The translations under genes and the position numbers were made by a program. The notes under the pieces are model-generated. The model was not told the origin of the DNA. It was given only the letters and a program-made list of their open reading frames with translations, and did not search any database. A stretch of DNA of 64,000 nucleotides from Varanus komodoensis (taxonomy: Eukaryota; Chordata; Lepidosauria; Squamata; Varanidae), in the NCBI RefSeq assembly GCF_004798865.1, contig NW_025336347.1, positions 20,211,430 to 20,275,429 on the forward strand, written 5' to 3'. This document shows positions 11,701 to 24,000 of this stretch, piece after piece (positions within the stretch are counted from its first letter, which is position 1; each line of letters begins with the position of its first letter).

Positions 11701-13481
11701 CCATGCAGGGTTGCTTGCTCTAGCATGTGAATCCAACTGCTGCCTCAGCCTAAGCTACCTTAATAGGGCTGTGATGAGGATTAAAGGAAGGAATGTTGTA
11801 GATTGCTCTGAATATTTTAAAGGAACGGCGGACTACAACTGTAGTGCAGTTCTTAAAACAACTCCCCATATGGCCATGTGAGGCAAAACAAGGTGTGTGA
11901 CCATGCAGGGTTGCTTGCTCTAGCATGTGAATCCAACTGCTGCCTCAGCCTAAGCTACCTTAATAGGGCTGTGATGAGGATTAAAGGAAGGAATGTTGTA
12001 GATTGCTCTGAATATTTTAAAGGAACGGCGGACTACAACTGTAGTGCAGTTCTTAAAACAACTCCCCATATGGCCATGTGAGGCAAAACAAGGTGTGTGA
12101 CGTCACACAGATGTTGATACTGGACAAGAATGCAGTGCCAATGCATCCTCCACACATTTTTTTGTTCAGCTGTCATCCTCTAGTTGTCATCCTCCCATGT
12201 TTTCCCATGACTTTTCCCAACTTTTTAACTGCAGAAAATCCATTAAGTAAGGAAAGTACAAAGTAGCAATGTAATTTTTTTGTGGGAGTGGATAGGAAAA
12301 TCTGTGGCTTAGACAGGAGTAGTAGTAGTTTCTGAGAAATGCAAATCCCATGTTACTGCTCTCCTCCTTTCTCTGTTGTTTGACCTGTGATTCTGGTTTC
12401 AGTCATTTTATGCCCCACACATCTAGTCCAGCATTCTGCTCGCAGAGTGGCCAACCTGCTGCCCATGAGAAACCCTCAAACAGGACATGAGAGCAACAGA
12501 ACGCTCCTGCCCAAGTTTCTCCCCCACATCAGGACGATGCCTTATTTTGGAGCTGCACTGGCCAGGGTGCAATCATGCAGAAGGCTTTCCTGCTCTGGCC
12601 AGCCCTCTTTGGTTATTCTTGTATAACCAAGCTTCCATCAGAAAAGTTCTGGGCTATCAGGCTAGCTAACATCAGGGCTGAGCTGCAAAACATTATGAAG
12701 CAGGGTCTGCAAACAGGCGACTCCACTATTTGTATTCTGGAGTGCAGCAGTCCCAGAAGGTCTGTACCACATAACAGATGGGATACGACAGTGAACCGAC
12801 TCTCTACGTTAAGTTACACACACACTGACCTCACCCATGTCAGGACTCTAGTCTTTACACAACAGCTCTATACTTCTCTCCCACAGCCTCCCCTTCTTGC
12901 TCCTGTTCCACCCGACTGCTTGGCCCTCTGTGTCACTCCCTCCAACGCCTATATGGTATCCCAGCACAATGCCACTAAGGGCTGAGACCTATTGTGCCCT
13001 TGACTAAACTGGAAGTTGCTCCTGATCATTCAGTGCAGGTGGGAGGAACGGAGGGGGCCATCGTCATTTCCCCCTCCCCCCATATTTCTCTAGATGGATT
13101 TTTTAGATGATACTTAGGAAGGGGAGAGGAGGCTGGCCGAAGCTCAGGAAAGCACCGACTCCCATCTCAGAGGGGGAATCCAGCATCCTATGGCCCCACA
13201 GAAGATGCCTCATGGCCACTGGACACAGAAAATGTCTCATGGCCCCCAAATATCACCACCACCACCACCACCAAACTGTACTAACCTCTTACTTACCTTA
13301 CATTTGCCACATCTCTTCCCCGAAGTGCTATGATAGGAAGCAGAACAAAAGACCAGACAAGTATCCAGCCATTAAAATAACAAACCTTAAAGTAATATCT
13401 GAAGGTGTTGCTATAGAGATAGAGAAGCAGTGCTGCAATAAAGAAAAGGAAGACATTGACAAGGACTAAAGACTGGGCCAT
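2717..13481 (-). CDS. AGPAT1: AGPAT1-like 1-acyl-sn-glycerol-3-phosphate acyltransferase, six coding exons
   Basis: Enzyme of the PlsC/LPAAT family: acylates lysophosphatidic acid to phosphatidic acid at the ER membrane. Exons (minus): 13297-13481, 10563-10696, 9258-9433, 7113-7208, 4793-4865, 2717-2892. All borders are GT-AG, phases agree, and the join is an open 279-aa frame (human AGPAT1 is 283 aa). Start ATG at 13481 is followed by a hydrophobic segment (residues about 4-25) and then the family signature FRYYFK..YFNGWIL. Motif I is NHQRNLD (H99, D104), motif [11 protein letters not shown] (138-146), motif III FPEGTQN (E173), motif IV VPIVPVV (198-204). Closest by eye to AGPAT1 rather than AGPAT2 ([35 protein letters not shown]). 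Odd: motif III has Gln in place of the usual Arg, and motif I has RN where SS is usual. It may be a divergent AGPAT1-like paralogue. No clear poly(A) signal or 5' UTR exon was identified. Confidence 0.9.
5945..6560 (+). mobile_element. LINE 3' end (C-terminal ORF piece and 3' UTR), with MITE inserted
   Basis: A broken reading frame spells [20 protein letters not shown], then [12 protein letters not shown] (a C-x-C...H zinc-knuckle-like pattern of LINE C-termini) and, in another frame, [19 protein letters not shown]. An AT-rich 3' UTR ending in AAATAAATAATAAA follows, interrupted by the MITE at 6247-6498. Family not certain. Lies in intron 4 of AGPAT1, on the opposite strand. Confidence 0.7.
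6247..6498. mobile_element. Tc1/mariner-type MITE with TIRs and TA target duplication
   Basis: 252 bp. Left end CAATGGTACCTCGGCTCACA and right end (reverse complement) CAGTGGTACCTTGGCTCACA form about 24-bp terminal inverted repeats. Both flanks carry TA (6245-6246, 6499-6500), the target-site duplication of Tc1/mariner/pogo elements. No transposase. Internally there are several CACAAAC/CACGAAC repeats of the TIR theme. Confidence 0.85.
7312..7339 (+). repeat. (AAC)n microsatellite at a SINE/LINE tail
   Basis: About nine AAC units after GGGGCGGCATAGAAATG, which looks like a retroposon 3' end. Confidence 0.9.
9515..9690 (+). mobile_element. tRNA-derived SINE fragment
   Basis: GGTGGTAGTTACCAAGGACC, CAGGTTCAAATCCCTGCGTA and the following diverged middle match the same SINE family. 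AGPAT1 intron 2, next to exon 3. Confidence 0.55.
9925..10045. repeat. short palindromic interspersed repeat
   Basis: About 95-120 bp with inverted arms: CTACAGCTCCCATCAGCCCT on one side and TAATGGGAGTTATAAGCC on the other, around a CCAGCCAGTGG-type centre. Typical of a MITE-like family common in reptiles. Confidence 0.6.
10707..10728 (+). repeat. (AG)n next to AGPAT1 exon 2 acceptor
   Basis: On the minus strand this is (CT)11, about 10 nt before the exon 2 acceptor, so it forms part of the polypyrimidine tract. Confidence 0.9.
11205..11310 (+). mobile_element. tRNA-derived SINE 5' fragment
   Basis: GCATGATGTAGTGAAGAATG, GAGACCCAAGTTCAAATCTC and TGCTCACCCATGAGG form the head and B box of the same family. 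Confidence 0.55.
11701..12100 (+). repeat. perfect tandem duplication, 2 x 200 bp
   Basis: 11701-11900 and 11901-12100 read the same base for base, from CCATGCAGGGTTGC to AGGTGTGTGA. Lies in intron 1 of AGPAT1. The sequence itself is not recognised. Confidence 0.95.
12101..13290. other. AGPAT1 intron 1, unremarkable
   Basis: No gene seen. A short (CAC)n run lies at about 13255-13272, close to the exon 1 donor. Nothing else recognised. Confidence 0.5.
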
Positions 13482-14947
13482 GGTCCTTCCTGGAGCCAGA
13501 CACACAGCCTGCCTCAGCAGCGTTTCATCTCTGCGAAAGATGCTGCATGGCCAGATATGTGCAATGCATGTCACAGGACCAACATGTTCCAGCAAGTATC
13601 TCCCAGCATGAAAGAAGGCCGCTCATTGGCTTAATGATCATGCTGGGGCTGGGCGTGGGAGCCAAGTTTTTGCATTAATATATATTCATTGCATGTAATG
13701 TTTGCGATGGAGCTAGCTGAAGGAAGGAAGCATGATTTCGTACCAATCAGGAAAATAGCACAGGCAAGCACAATTTGGCTCCATTTAAACTGAAGACATT
13801 TAGGGTTTTCGACAGGTGGGGCAGGGGGTGGGTAGAAGGGCAGGGATAATACATCTGAACTGGTAGACTGATCCGCAATGAAGCTTCTCATGGCAATGTC
13901 ACACAGAGTCCACCTATCTGTACAGTTTCTAGACAAAAAAGCAAAAAGTAACCCCTTCTAAATCTCACTTTAAAACAGAACTTTGACAGGTGTCAATGTA
14001 CTTACTCCTATAAATGGGACGTCTGCTAGTTTTGCATGTTCTTGAGATGGCAGAATCTTGGGAACAAGTGCAAAACCAAAGGCACTCTTGGGGTACCTGA
14101 GCTCCCCGACCCCAAATGCCAATGATCTTGCTGCAAAAGGGGGGGACTGAGGCACCACTCCACATTCATATGCAGGGAATGCTTTGACAGCTTGTTTTTT
14201 GACAGGCGTCCAACAGTTCCAAGGTCAGAATGAACTTACTTTTCGTCTCAGGTGGCACTGTACCCATTTGCAGTTGTGAAAGGGTGGCAATAAAAATTTG
14301 TAAAATAATGTCCACAATTAATTGCAAAATTAGGTCCAAAATCTGGCAACCGTAGTCAGAGTGGGAATTGTGAAAGCCAGATTGACACCCAGCCAAAACC
14401 AAGATGCAGTGAGCCCCACATGGATTGCAGTTGTGGCAAGCAGGTGGGAAGTCTCCGTCAGTCACTCCCAAAAGCACTTGAAGGGTGGCAGGCAAGACTG
14501 GAATGGTTACCCACTAACCATTTCGCAAGGCTGGAAAAGCTCCCTGGGCTTGCATGACACACTCCCATGGTGGGTCACATCATCTGGATTCCGAAAGCAC
14601 AAGAAGGCACCTAGCCCACCCAAACAAACAACCAAACAAACAAAATTGCATGACATGCCTTTAAGCCATGTACTTTATTAACCACCCTGGTGTGAACTCT
14701 TATCATCAACATACTGGTGGCACCTGTGACAAGGGCAGCCTGCACCCTGAGGGAGATACCGGGACTGGTATGTTCCTTCATTTGGTTCTGCATGACTTCC
14801 ATCTTGGAGCCACATCCCAGAGCTTAGGCCTGGAGCACGCTCAGTTCCCAAGGAGACACTTAGTCTTTTTACCATTAGGTGGCAGCAAAACAGCCTCCTC
14901 TTTAGTTGGTGCTATCAATATACCAAATTTTGGCATGATAAAGGAAT

Positions 14948-16590
14948 AAAATGGCAGGGACCTAATAGAGGCAGAAGAGATTAAGAAGAAGTGGCAAGAT
15001 TACACAGAAGAACTATACAAGAAAGAGCTTAACTTCCCTGATAACCACGATGGGGTGGTCACTGACCTCGAGCCAGACATCCTGGAATGTGAAGTCAAAT
15101 GGGCCTTAGGAAGTCTGAGCAACAACAAAGCTAGTGGAGGTGACAATATTCCAGCTGAGCTATTCAAAATCTTAAAAGATGATACAGTAAAAGTGCTTCA
15201 TTCAATATGCCAGCAAATTTGGAAAACTCAACAGTGGCCACAGGATTGGAAAAGGTCAGTTTACATTCCCATCCCAAAGAAGGGCAATGCCAAAGAATGT
15301 TCTGACTACCACACCAATGCACTCATTTCACATGCTAGCAAAGTGATGCTCAAAATCCTACAAGCTAGGCTCCAGCAGTATGTGGACCAAGAACTACCAG
15401 AAGTACAGGCAGGATTTCAAAGAGCCAGAGGAACTAGAGATCAAATTGCCAACATACACTGCATCATGGAGAAAGCTAGGGAGTTCCAGAAAAACATCTG
15501 CTTCATTGACTATGCTAAAGCCTTTGATTGTGTGGATCACAACAAATTGAGGTAAGTTCTTAAATAGATGGGAATACCAGACCATCTTATTTGTCTCTTG
15601 AGAAACCTATATGCGGGTCAAGAAGCAACAGTGAGAACTGGACACGGAACCACTGATTGGTTCAAAATTGAGAAAGGAGTTCAGCAAGGCGGTATACTGT
15701 CGCCCTGCCTATTTAACTTGTATGCAGAGCACATCATGAGAAAGGTGGGGCTAGATGAATCACCAGTTGGAATTAAGATTGCTGGGAGAAATATCAACAA
15801 CCTCAGATATTCAGATGATACCACTCTAATGGCAGAAAGTGAAGAGGAACTAAAGAGCCTCTTGATGTGGGTGAAGGAGTGCAAAAGTTGGCATGAAACT
15901 CAGCATTAAGAAAACAAAGATCATGGCATCCGGTCCTCTCACTTCCTTGCAAATAGATGGGGAAGAAATGGAGGTAGTGACAGATTTTATTTTCCTGGGC
16001 TCCAAGATCACTGCAGAAGGAAACTGCAGCCAAGAAATTAAAAGACGCTTGCTCCTGGGGAGGAAAGCTATGGCAAATCTAGACAGCATACTAAAAAGCA
16101 GAGACATCACCCTGCCGACAAAAGTGCGTATAGTCAAGGCTATGGTTTTCCCATTTGCAATGTATGGCTGTGAAAGCTGGACCATAAGGAAGGCTGAGCG
16201 CCAAAGGATTGAGGCCTTTGAATTGTGCTGCTGGAGGAGACTCCTGCGAGTCCCTTGGACCGCAAGGTGATCAAACAGGTCAGTCCTAGAGGAGACCAAC
16301 CCTGGCTGCCCTTTAGAAGGCCAGATACTGAAGATGAAACTCAAATACTTTGGCCACCTAATGAGAAGGAAGGACTCCCTGGAGATGAGCCTAATGCTGG
16401 GAACAATAGATGGCAAGAGAAGAAGGGGACGGCAGAGGATGAGGTGGCTGGATGGAGTCACTGAAGCAGTCGGTGTGAGCTTAAGTGGACTCCGGGGGAT
16501 GGTGGAGGACAGGAAGGCCTGGAGGAATGTTGTCCATGGGGTCGCGATGGGTCGGACACGACTTTGAGACTAACAACAAATCAACATACC
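14948..16590 (+). mobile_element. BovB (RTE clade) LINE, 5'-truncated, broken
   Basis: Reverse transcriptase and C-terminal part of a BovB ORF2: SGGDNIPAELFKILKDD, WPQDWKRSVYIPIPKKGNA, CFIDYAKAFDCVDHNKL, GVQQGGILSPCLFNLYAE, then the tail domain YGCESWTIRKAE, YFGHLMRRKDSLE and GRQRMRWLDGV. The catalytic YADD reads YSDD. Two in-frame stops lie near 15553-15570 and at least two frame changes follow (about 15.89 and 16.27 kb), so it is dead. 5' end lost before the RT domain; the 3' end is the usual GGTCGGACACGACT with no long tail. Confidence 0.93.
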
Positions 16591-19500
16591 AGTATAAGAA
16601 CAAATGGAAAATGAAGGAGAGAAAAGCTCATGTCGGAATTAAAGACTGAACTTTTTTTTACCACTAGATGGCAACAACAGAAATAAATATTACAACATCG
16701 GCCCCGTAAGAAGTAACAATTCACACCACCGCTAGTTTTGTCTACCTGCATTTCTGCATGCCCTGGCTATGTCACTTGGTGCTCTGTATCAGTTTTTCTA
16801 GCACTCTTTTTCCAGCAGATCTCAACAAGTGTTAAATTGTAGTTTATTTTGCACGGTATATTCCAGGTGTAGGCAATGTGGAACCCACAGGCACCAATGT
16901 GCAAGTTTCCCTGTTCTTCATACACACACTTTAAAAACTAGTAACAACGCATTATCTTACCACCAGTTGGGATTGTTGTGAAATAGACATCTGTTGGTGT
17001 CATTCTTTTTCATACTCCAGGAAATGTAATACAAGCCTTGCTCCCCCACCCAAAGTGCCCAAACACACACTTAGTTCCAAACCCGCCAAAATGCTCTAGC
17101 TAGCTTACTGGGATCTGCAAGAAACTTTACCAAGGAATAGAGTTGAGGTTTGTCCATCATATGAGAATACAAGGTTTAGAAATATCCTTTTGTGAACCAC
17201 AGAATATAGCAACTCTAAAAAAATTCCTGAGAATCTTTAAGTTTTAAGTTTTCATTGTTTTTAAGAATACATTTCTGGTCCTCTTGAATTCCAGTTTTTA
17301 TAAAGTGATCAGTCTAAATTAAAAAGCACCCATCTTATTTTCTTGCTTTATGATCTTAACAAAATTAGTGTAAATGGGAGACAGGCAGAGAAGGAAGACA
17401 ATGCAATTTCCTCTCTTTTTACTTTTTCCTTTTGAAACTGATGTCAACATTTAAGCATGATGCATTTTTTTTGCCCAACATTTCCCCTTGTTTGTTTTTT
17501 TCACAGTTTAAAAATTTCACATCTAACTAAAAAATAATAATAGAGTCAGCTTTATACTTGGTACAACCCCACAACAATACAAACAAAAAACAGCAAGAAG
17601 ACAACTAATTTAAAAGGGTGTCATGTGCGTATAGGTGAAAAGCTCACCAACATTGCGGTTTGTTGACATTCACAAATCTGATGAACTATGGAAAATGTGA
17701 ACTTGGAGAACTCGGGAGCCTTTCCCCACTGGATATTTTAACAACATACTTTGCCAGAAGTATAGGTAGCTTCAAGCCAGAGCATGCAATCAGTTCCAGA
17801 ACAGAGGAAGAAGGCACATATTGCTCGCTGGATGTAATTCCGGAGGAGGCTGCTTCTTGGGCAACAGCCAGCCAAACTCCATCGGTTGTTCTAAGTCTTT
17901 CCTAAATAGGACATTCTGCAGTCTCCACCCCCAAGCAACATCTCAGTAAATGCACCATATGATATAGCACCAAAGTGATAGATGCTGGCAATGCACGCTG
18001 GGGGGAAAGGCAGCCTTCCCTGCAGACGAATGCCAGATGTGAGAAGACACAAAATTCAAATGGGGAGGCCGTCAGGTGCTGAGAGCGCTAACAGTGCCAT
18101 ACTAAAAACTTAAGAAGCAAGGCTGGGAGGGACCTTACCAGTTGAACTGTCGTAATTTTCACACAAAGAATCCTAGGAAATGTAGTTGGATGAGAGAACT
18201 CTCTGGTCAGGGACCCCAGATTCCTTTCAGGGAATTTAGAATTTGGCCTGAACTATCCATGAAGTAATACTGGGTGCAGATGAGGTGGCATGGATGTATC
18301 ACTTTAGACTGAAGGCAGGAGATACTCTCTTGAAAGCCCCCATGTCAAACCTGGCAGTACACCTTGGAGAACATTTCTAACAGCACTTTCTATATGTTGC
18401 TTTCCAGTTGCAAGCTGTTTGCCATGCAGAGCATTCAAAAATACAATGCTCTCCCTTGCCGATTAAAATGGTACGTGCAATTGTATTAACTCCAAACTCC
18501 ACCATTCTGTTCCTGCCTAAATCTGCCGCAAGTACAGAGCAGGCCTTCCTGGGGTTCCCTGGGGAGAGGGGATGACTATAAAAACCATTCAGACCAATAG
18601 TGTGGGCACGCTCAGCACTGGTGGGCAGTTGCTAATGGCCTGCGCCCCCAGGAGGGCCAGCGGGAGCCCAGGAACTGCCATTGCAGCACCAGCTTCCTGC
18701 TATTCCAGCTGGGCAAGCTCATCTGCTTGCTCACTCAGTAGCATGACCTTCATGCAAAAACAGGCACAACCAACCTCCCTCTCCAGGCAGGTGGGTGGCA
18801 GATAGGATCAACCCTGTAGCTTGGCTCCTAGTCCTGCATTGTGGGGCATACAAAATGGTGCCGGCCAAACCCAACAGGTGCCAAATGCCTGCTCCACTCC
18901 CTTCAAGCTGGCGGAGGATGCTGGCAGCACTGGATAGGTCCAACTGTCCTGAGGAGGGGTGATGGAAGATACCACAGGGGCAGGATGGTGCTGATGGGGT
19001 GATGGCAGCAGACTGAGGGCCCACTCAAGTTAGATGCCATCCCTGAGAGTAGGTGTCACCTACCTAAGGGAGCCCCAAGGGGGCTTTTGGTGTGCAAATG
19101 CCAGAAGGCATGAGAAATCAGAGCTAAGGCTATAACCCCCTGAACAAACTTAGATGGTTGGCAGCCCACTGAGCTCCTTGGGAATTAAATTTGCATTGAA
19201 TTGCTCTGGGTGAGAAGGACCACTGGGGGGAAAGCTGGAGGATTTGGAGGATGGGGGGAGAGAGAGAGAGAGAGTAGGGCAAATGGAAAGGGGAAATCAT
19301 CGGTGAGCGTACGCCCCATCTCCAGAATGGAAAGCACAGCAGTTTCCTCCTAATGCCAGAAAGGTGGCAATAGCCTTGCATCTTTTATTCCAAGTTAATT
19401 AAAGTATTATTCTGGAATACAAGTTCTTGGCTTCTAACTTCCTAATCACTGAAGCCAATTAGAACCACCGCTCTAGACACGGAGGTGCAACTGCAGCGTG

Positions 19501-21067
19501 CGTGGGGCACCTCTTCACCTATGTTGGGGCCACACTCCTTTTGTTCACACACTGGCGTCCATGAAGGGAAGGGATTTCTGCACACTTAGGGGGCTCTATC
19601 GCCACTGTTCATCTGCTGCTTGTATCCAGAGCACCTAGGGGCACATTCACACTGAGGGTTACCGTCCTGTCCTTTGAGCGCACTGGTGAGGAATGGTGTG
19701 AGCTGGTGACCTGCAACAGCAGGGGGGTGGACCTGATGGCCTTTCCGATAGCCTCTGAGGGTTGCGTGGTGCCAAAGGAGGGAGGCGCAGCTTCCTGGCA
19801 TCATCTGGCCCCTGTGGGCCTGCTGGAAGGAAGGGCCCTGCAGTGCTTGGGGAGAAGAGGCAGGGCAACCAAGGCACCTCAGCCCAGCCACGCTTGCCTG
19901 CGTAAGGCAAAGGGCATATTGGGCCAACTCATCCCGTGCTGGCAGGGGCTACTACAAATGCCAGAGGAATGCCCAGCTGCAACCTCCACCCCCCAGGGAA
20001 ATCCTCTTGATCCGCGCTTGGTGCTCACCCTCCCTTTGCACTCCCTCTTATGTGACTCACAGACAGGAGGAAACAGGAGGATTCCTCTTGCTGCTCCTTC
20101 ACTTCACAGAGCCTTGGCCAGCCTTTGGCCTAGAGGGTGGGGACTGAAGAAGGGAGCGGTGGGACCAGTGGTGGGGGCCCAGGTCTCCGTGGGCTGAACA
20201 AGCCACTTCCATGGACCACCTGAGGCCCAGACTGGAGGGTGCCCTCCTGTGCTTTAGAGGCATAAACAAGCCCTGTGCCACTCTCTGAAAATCACCTTGT
20301 GTAAACAAAAGGGTGGTAGTGAGCGAGGGCAAATTATGCTCTTATGTCCTCTTGTAACGGGGCAAAATGGTGGAGGTGGGGGACTAAAGGAGGGAAGGCT
20401 GCAGCTTTTCAGGTGATGCTGGACTAGTTCTCATTATCCCCCTCCATTAGCAAACTTGTCTCAGACTAATGGAGCCCAGCAACATCTGGATGGCCACAAG
20501 CAAACCACCCCCACTGCAGCGTCTCTCAGGTGGCTGGGATCTAACATTTCAGACTGCAGGGGGGTTTGTGTGCGCGCATGCAAGAAAGTGAATGTATGGC
20601 TGTTCCCTCGCATCAGTCTCAAGCTCCGAGTACAGCAGAAGCACCTGCAGCCTCCCCCACACACTCCCTCGGACATTGCTGGGCTATAATTTCCATCAGC
20701 CCCAACCAGCCTACCCGCTGGCAAAGTAAGATGGGAGTAGCAATTCCCCAGATCGGGAGGGTTGCAAGTTCCCCAGCACGGGGCAAGATCTTCTCAGTGT
20801 GGCCTCCCCCCGTTACGGTTCTCTCTGGGAGTGAAATGATTTCACCTCCTGCAAGGGAAATGCCGCGCCGGGAGGGCTGCAGGCGCTCCCCAGAGACTGG
20901 CCGTCTGGATGCAGCCCGCAAGGCCCAAGTCGCCAGGATGGGGGAGGTGAGGAGGTGGCCCTCGCACACAGACAGACAAGCGGCTCAGAGCAGGCCCAGG
21001 CAGAGCGGGCGGGCTGTCCCGGCGGGGAGACCGCGAGGCATGGAAAGCAGAGAGTAGGGGAGGCGGC
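16591..21067. other. intergenic, no gene seen
   Basis: Between the BovB copy and gene A. Contains a (GA)n run and a partial palindromic repeat near 20.67-20.73 kb. Rising GC toward 21 kb reflects the finger exon of gene A and its 3' flank. No coding segment with family similarity on either strand. Confidence 0.6.
19258..19274 (+). repeat. (GA)n short run
   Basis: Eight GA units in otherwise featureless intergenic DNA. Confidence 0.85.
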
Positions 21068-21073
21068 TGTTTA
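21068..21073 (-). promoter_or_regulatory. AATAAA overlapping the stop codon of gene A
   Basis: The coding end reads CAA TAA A on the minus strand, so a perfect poly(A) hexamer spans the last codon and the stop. If used, the 3' UTR would be only about 15-30 nt. Gene C has GATAAA at the homologous place and a slightly longer frame. Whether it is used is unknown. Confidence 0.4.
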
Positions 21074-24000
21074 TTGGAGAAGAGGTCTGGGCCCCACCGG
21101 GGCGGGGGACGGGAACGCCGAATGGGAAAAGCTTCGGGAGGAGAAGGGGAGAGACCAGGGCAGCTCCAGAGCAGGGATGGGGAGGGAGGAGGGCGAGGAG
21201 GGGAAGGAGGGCAAGGCCGGGAGAGGGCTGGGGGACGCGAAGGAGGCCGAGAAGGCCGAGGAGGGCAGCGGAGTCGCAGGCTTGGCGGGCGCGGCGGCAG
21301 GCGCTGCCCCGGGGCCAGCCGAGGCCTTGTCCTTGCCGTGGGTGCGCTGGTGGCGGTTGAGGTGGGAGCTGCGGCTGAAGCATTTGCCGCAGATGCCGCA
21401 TTTGTAGGGCTTCTCACCGGTGTGGGTGCGCTGGTGGATGGTGAGCTCGGAGCGCTGGATGAAGGCCTTGCCGCACTCGCCGCAGGCGTAGGGCTTCTCG
21501 CCCAGGTGGGTGCGCTGGTGGGTCAGCAGGTTGGAGCTGACGCTGAAGCACTTGCCGCAGGCCTCGCAGCGGTAGGGCTTCTCCCCGGTGTGCATGCGCC
21601 GGTGGATGGTCAGGTCCGACTTCTGGATGAAGGCCTTGCCGCAGTCCGTGCAGGAGAAGGGCTTCTCCCCCGTGTGGATGCGCTGGTGCTTGGCCAGGGC
21701 GGAGCGCTGGGCGAAGGCCTTCCCGCAGTCGGCGCACTTGAAGGGCTTCTCCGCGGGCGGCGCGGCGGGCGGCGCGGGGACCTTGCTCAGGCTCTTGCCG
21801 CAGTCCAGGCAGTGGCCGCTGCGCGTGAGGCGCCCCTTGCCGCCGTACAGCTGGTGCTTGAGGACCTGCTTGCCGCCGGTGCTGAAGAGGAAGCCCTTCA
21901 CGTGCTCGGGGCAGCGGTGGGCGGCCGCCGCCGCCGCCTGGGCTTGGTGGACCCGCTGGTGCCGGTCCAGGTGGGAGCTCACGGAGAAGCCCCGGCCGCA
22001 CTGCGCGCACGTGTAGGGGCGCTCGCCGGTGTGCACGCGCTGGTGCCGCTCCAGGTCGGAGCGCTGGATGAACCGCTTGCCGCAGTCCGCGCAGGGAAAG
22101 GGGCGCTCGCCGGTGTGGATGCGCTGGTGCTGGGCCAGGTTGGAGCTGCGGCTGAACCGCTTGCCGCAGGCGCTGCACGGGTACGGGCGCTCCCCCGAGT
22201 GCGTCTTCCGGTGCTTGGAAAGTGCAGAGCGCTGCCCGAAGCATTTCCCGCAGTCCGGGCAGGGGTGGGCCGCGGGCGCCGGGGGGGCGTCGGCCGGGGC
22301 GGGGGGCTCCTCCGGAGGACCGTGCAGGTGGGTGCGCCGGTGCCGGTCAAGGTGAGAGCCAACCGAGAAGCGCTTGCTGCAGTCGGAGCAGGCGTAGGGG
22401 CGCTCGCCGGTGTGCACCCGCCGGTGCCGCTCCAGGTCCGACTTCTGGGTGAAGGCCTTGCCGCAGGAGGCGCAGGGGAAGGGCCGCTCGCCCGTGTGCA
22501 CGCGCTGGTGCTGCGCCAGGTTGGAGCTGCGGTTGAAGCACTTGCCGCAAGCCGTGCACAGGTAGGGCTTCTCCCCGGTGTGGATCTTTTGGTGCTTCGC
22601 GAGGATGGAGCGCTGCCGGAAGCAGCGCCCACACTCAGGGCACTGGTGCGGCCGCTCTGGTGTGGGGATGCTGTGGCCTCGCCCACTGCCCTCCAAGTTC
22701 TTCTTCCCGCACTCCACACAGACGCCAGGCATCTCCACTCCCTCCAGGGCTGCACAGTTTTCCTTTCGCTTCCTGGCAGCCCTTCCCTCCCTTGCCAGCC
22801 CACGCTGCACTGGGCGCTCCCTCGGGTCCTGCTGGCATTGACTGCCACTGGCTTCCCCCTCATCTGGGCTGTTAGATCTCCTGGATGGAGAAGATGGCGG
22901 CTCCACCGTCCCCTCCAGAGGCAACTCCTCTTCATTCTGCTCAACAGCTGTAATAAGGAACATGAGAGAGAGTCGGACCATACCTGCTTCCAACCCTTCC
23001 TCTAGCTTTCCCCAGCCCAGTGTCTGCTGGATGGGGTGGACTGCAATGCCCATCATCCCCAGCAAGCACAAATGCCTCACCAAAGTTCTACCCATCATTA
23101 TCCCCCCCCCCCTTTTTCCAGAAAATGAACTTGGAAACCCAGGCATGAAGATGAGCATTGCTACAAGGGTAGTGCTGAGGTCAGGGTGCTGTACAGTGAA
23201 TCGTGAGACCCAGGTTCTAGTCTCCACTTGGCCACGGAGCTCGCTGGGTAACTTTGGGCCAGTCACTGACTCTCAGCCTGACCCACTTCACAGGGTTGTT
23301 GTTCTGGGGACAAAACAGGAGGGACAGGCTCAGGTACACTGCTTTGCGCTTCTCACAGGACAAAAAGCCAGATATGAATATAATAGACAAATAAAATACG
23401 ACTCTCCAATAATGTCCTTCATGGATCAGGCCAGAGGCGAAGCAGAAGCCTTCCCAGTGGCTGCTCTGAACTGTGGGATTCTCCCCATCCTCAATCTTGA
23501 GTATTTCATGGAAGCAGCATAAAGTCTCTAAGCTCTCAGGCACTGAACATCTGGGAAGGAGTTAGATGTATTGCGAAGCAACAGTTGACCAGCCTGGGGT
23601 AGAGGCACAGCTGTGCATATTCCATAAAGAGAGCCAGTGTGGTGTAGTGGTTAAGAGCATGGGATCGGGACTCAGGCAATCTGGGTTCTAGTCCCCGCTC
23701 AGCCATGGAGCCAACTGGGTGGCTTTGGGCCAGTCACAGACTCTCAGCCCAACCTCTACCTCACAGGGTTGTGAAGGATAAGATGGAGGAGGGGAATGAT
23801 GTAAGCTGCTTTGAGCCCTTTGTAGGAAAAAGGCAGGATATAAATCGAAAATAAATAAAGACCACTGCTCCTCACTGAGAGCGAGGGCAGCCTTCAGGAT
23901 TCTGTGCACGCTGGCTGTTCTCTCTCCAGTTTTAAAACTGAAAAACATGTATTTCTGACCTGACATGCTCTAAAGATGAATGAGAAATTATGTGGGCAAT

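Noticed and set aside
13482-13595. Upstream extension of AGPAT1 exon 1 frame beyond the chosen ATG
   Set aside because: The frame stays open upstream but has no ATG and no similarity to the family N-terminus. The ATG at 13481 directly precedes the hydrophobic segment expected for AGPAT1.
21074-23005. A 643-codon open frame on the plus strand opposite the finger exon of gene A
   Set aside because: Mirror frame of the GC-rich C2H2 repeat. It reads as a monotonous Ala/Gly/Leu/Val pattern following the finger periodicity and has no family similarity. Similar mirror frames exist opposite genes B (39871-41511) and C (57534-58757).
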